Shown: positions 62,102 to 64,000 of the stretch, piece after piece | How positions within the stretch are numbered: position 1 is the stretch's first letter | Layout of the letters: every line of letters begins with the position of its first letter | Source: Saccharothrix obliqua | GTDB lineage: Bacteria; Actinomycetota; Actinomycetes; Mycobacteriales; Pseudonocardiaceae | DNA: 64,000 nt | NCBI RefSeq assembly: GCF_019375475.1 | Contig: NZ_JAHXGQ010000006.1 | Span: 186,001-250,000 of the forward strand | Reading direction: 5' to 3' | Program-made: the position numbers and the translations under genes | Notes under the pieces: generated by a model | Database searches by the model: none | The model's input: the letters and a program-made list of their open reading frames with translations, nothing else | What the model was told of the DNA's origin: nothing

Positions 62102-64000
62102 ATGATCGCCCTGGTCGTCCTGGCCTACTGGGTGCCGGGACTCGCCTTGGGGCTCGCGTTGCGGCTGCGGGGTTGGACCCTGGCCGCCATCGCCCCCGCG
62201 TTGTCGTTCGGCATGGTGTCGCTGGCCGTGGTCGTGCTGCCCCGGCTGGGCGTGGCCTGGCACCTCGGCACGGCGCTGCTGTGGTCGGCGGTGCTGGTCG
62301 CGGTCGCCGCGGCGGCCACCTGGCTGGTGCACCGCCGCGCGCCCGACCACACCGACGCCGTCGAGCCGGCGCACAGCCGGCGGGACCACCTGCTGGTCGG
62401 CGGTGGCGTGGTGCTCGGCATGGCGTGGGCGGTGTTCACGTACCTGCGGGGCGTGAAGTCGTTGCACGCGGTCAGCCAGGACTGGGACGCGCCGTACCAC
62501 GCCGCCGCGATCCGGCGGATCGGCGTGCACGGCAACCTCGCGCCGGCGGACCTGGCGACGCTCGCCAACACGCCGGGCAAGGAGAACTACTTCTACCCGA
62601 ACACGTTCCACTCGCTGCTGGCGCCGGTGTTCGACGTCGGCGGGCTCGACATGGCCGTGCTGCTGAACGTGTCGGCGCTGATGGTGCTGCTGATGTGGCC
62701 GCTGGGCATCGCGGCGTTCGGCCTGGCGTGGCGGCTGCCGCCGGTCGCGGTGGCCGTGGCGGCGCTGGTGTCGACGTGGTTCGGGACGTTCCCGTACGAC
62801 CTGCTGTGGCGTGGTCCGCTGTGGCCGTTCGTGACGGCCGTGGCGTTGATGCCCGCGGTGCTGGCGCTGCTGCGACCCGTGGTGGATGGGCGGCGGGGCA
62901 TCGGGCCGCCGGTCGCCATCGCGGTGTCCCTGGCGGGCCTGGTCGGGCTGCACACCAGCCTGGCGTTCGTGGTCGCGATCTACGGCGTGCTGCTGGTGCT
63001 CGCGATGCTGTTGAGGCTGGAGAAGACCGACTGGCGGCGGTCGTGGCGACCGCTGGTGCTGACGGTGGTGCTCTGCGGCGTGTTCGCGGTGCCCGTGGTG
63101 CTGCCCGCGCTGGTGAACGTCGGCGGCATCACCGGGGCCGAGTGGCCGGTGCTGGGCACCGCGTTCGGCGGGTTCAAGCAGGCGGCGTTGTTCTCGTCCA
63201 GCGACGCGCCGCCGTTCTACTGGCTGGGCGTGCCCGCGTTGCTGGGCTGCCTGCTGCTGCTGTGGCGGCGGCGGGTGGTGTGGGCGGTCGCGGCGTACGG
63301 CGTGTTCGCGGCGATGTTCATCTCGGCCGTGTCGCACATGGTGCCGTTCCTGTCCGTGCTGACCGGGCCGTTCTACAACGACGCGTGGCGCATCGCGGCG
63401 TTGTTCCCGCTGGTCGGCGCGATCGCGGTGGGCGAGTTCGTCCACACGGCGGGCACGGGTGCGGCGGCGTTGCTGGCACGTCGGGCGAACCGGCCGCGCC
63501 TGGTGGCCGCGCTGCCGGTGGCGGGCGCGGCGGTGCTGGTGGCGGTGCTGGCGGTGGGCAGCGGCGGTTACCTCGGCCCGAACACCAAGCGCCTGGGCTG
63601 GCACTTCAACGGCGACGTCGTCAGCGACGCGGAGGTCGAGGCGTACCGGTGGCTGGGCGAGCACGTCCGGCCCGGCGAGGTCGTGGCCAACGACGTGCGC
63701 GACGGCGCGGTGTGGATGTACCCGCTGGCGGGCGTGACGCCGCTGAACTGGAACTACTACGGCCCGCCGGAGAACAGCGACGCGTGGTGGTTGGAGCACA
63801 ACTTCAACCGGATCGACGTCGACCCGAAGGTCCGGGAGCTGGTCGACCGGAACAACATCCGCTACGTGATCCTCGGCGAGGGCATGGTGCAGCGGACGGG
63901 TGAACGCGCGCCGGGCCTGGTGGGCCTCAACCGGGTGCGGCACCTGAACAAGGTCTACGAGAACCCCGACGCGGTGATCTACGAGGTGCTGCCGGAGGGG
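62102..64000 (+). CDS. Large polytopic membrane protein, DUF6541-like (3' end outside window)
   Basis: At least 633 residues, open to the right edge. Many hydrophobic segments span roughly residues 1-470 (for example IALVVLAYWVPGLALGLALR, LLNVSALMVLLMWPLGIAAF, VAIAVSLAGLVGLHTSLAFV), then an extracytoplasmic domain (RLGWHFNGDVVSDAEVEAYR, NWNYYGPPENSDAWW). The plan and DWDAPYHAAAIRRIG after the first helices resemble the DUF6541 / GT-C-like mycobacterial and actinobacterial membrane proteins of surface glycan synthesis. The first loop carries acidic residues (QDWDAP) as in GT-C enzymes. ATG 62102 has AGAGGA upstream. It follows the Gfo/Idh gene by 43 bases in the same operon. A glycosyltransferase role is likely but not proven. 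Confidence 0.8.
   Translation, partial: MIALVVLAYWVPGLALGLALRLRGWTLAAIAPALSFGMVSLAVVVLPRLGVAWHLGTALLWSAVLVAVAAAATWLVHRRAPDHTDAVEPAHSRRDHLLVGGGVVLGMAWAVFTYLRGVKSLHAVSQDWDAPYHAAAIRRIGVHGNLAPADLATLANTPGKENYFYPNTFHSLLAPVFDVGGLDMAVLLNVSALMVLLMWPLGIAAFGLAWRLPPVAVAVAALVSTWFGTFPYDLLWRGPLWPFVTAVALMPAVLALLRPVVDGRRGIGPPVAIAVSLAGLVGLHTSLAFVVAIYGVLLVLAMLLRLEKTDWRRSWRPLVLTVVLCGVFAVPVVLPALVNVGGITGAEWPVLGTAFGGFKQAALFSSSDAPPFYWLGVPALLGCLLLLWRRRVVWAVAAYGVFAAMFISAVSHMVPFLSVLTGPFYNDAWRIAALFPLVGAIAVGEFVHTAGTGAAALLARRANRPRLVAALPVAGAAVLVAVLAVGSGGYLGPNTKRLGWHFNGDVVSDAEVEAYRWLGEHVRPGEVVANDVRDGAVWMYPLAGVTPLNWNYYGPPENSDAWWLEHNFNRIDVDPKVRELVDRNNIRYVILGEGMVQRTGERAPGLVGLNRVRHLNKVYENPDAVIYEVLPEG

Overview
The window is very GC-rich, starts many genes with GTG (a few with TTG), packs genes with 1-8 base overlaps, and carries mycothiol-type actinomycete families: DUF397 with an XRE partner, an F420-type LLM oxidoreductase, a SigE-type sigma factor, DUF4328 and the Septum_form family. 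Gene content and order (pheA, phosphoglycerate mutase, small zincin, Septum_form protein, serS) point to a filamentous actinobacterium, most likely Pseudonocardiales (Saccharothrix/Actinosynnema/Lentzea-like). Genus is inference; no rRNA or tRNA is present to fix it. No CRISPR array, integrase or insertion sequence was seen.

Layout. 1-7.4 kb: two ActP-like symporters (the first cut by the window edge) with a DUF485 partner, a rhodanese, a sigma-factor operon and a secreted glycerophosphodiester phosphodiesterase. 7.5-13 kb: cytochrome P450, a second GDPD, a DUF5926 SEC-C protein, a DnaA-box cluster, DUF952, ferritin under apparent IdeR boxes, and a solitary arginine deiminase. 13.1-15.6 kb: a two-gene cassette, an EACC1-like adaptor followed by a caspase-like protease fused to a GroEL-like chaperonin; this is the most unusual protein here. 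15.8-20.6 kb: GPP34, lipase-like hydrolase, CPBP protease, DUF2470 protein with an IdeR-like box, and two related small membrane proteins. 20.6-27.5 kb: a tightly overlapping VWA / DUF5682 / MoxR / DUF5691 / SWIM-associated operon in which the SWIM zinc finger itself is missing. 27.6-31.5 kb: homogentisate catabolism (hmgA, unknown gene, fumarylacetoacetase, IclR regulator). 31.7-39.8 kb: cytochrome bd oxidase (cydA, cydB, fused cydDC) with a DevS-like kinase and a DevR-like regulator; the cydA and cydDC promoters share a duplicated two-box element.

39.9-48.4 kb is conserved chromosomal backbone (acetyltransferase, second DnaA-box cluster, macro-domain protein, pheA, mutase, zincin, Septum_form, glutathionylspermidine-synthase-like plus DUF350, serS). 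48.5-53.9 kb is an accessory operon: an LpxA-like acyltransferase, an acyl carrier protein, a FabG-like reductase, an AMP ligase, a LuxE-like acyl-protein synthetase and a LuxC-like acyl reductase. It looks like a carrier-protein acyl pathway ending in acyl transfer to a sugar and/or reduction to an aldehyde. 54-64 kb holds an XRE/DUF397 pair, a WecB-like epimerase, LhgO, an LLM oxidoreductase, a HAD phosphatase, then a sugar aminotransferase / Gfo-Idh dehydrogenase / large membrane protein operon that runs off the window; together with the LpxA-like operon this suggests a cell-surface glycan locus.

A 27-29 bp inverted repeat with two alternative arm sequences occurs nine times at four intergenic 3' ends (7.4, 15.6-15.8, 34.6 and 42.7-42.9 kb). 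It is a genome-specific repeat family of unknown role.
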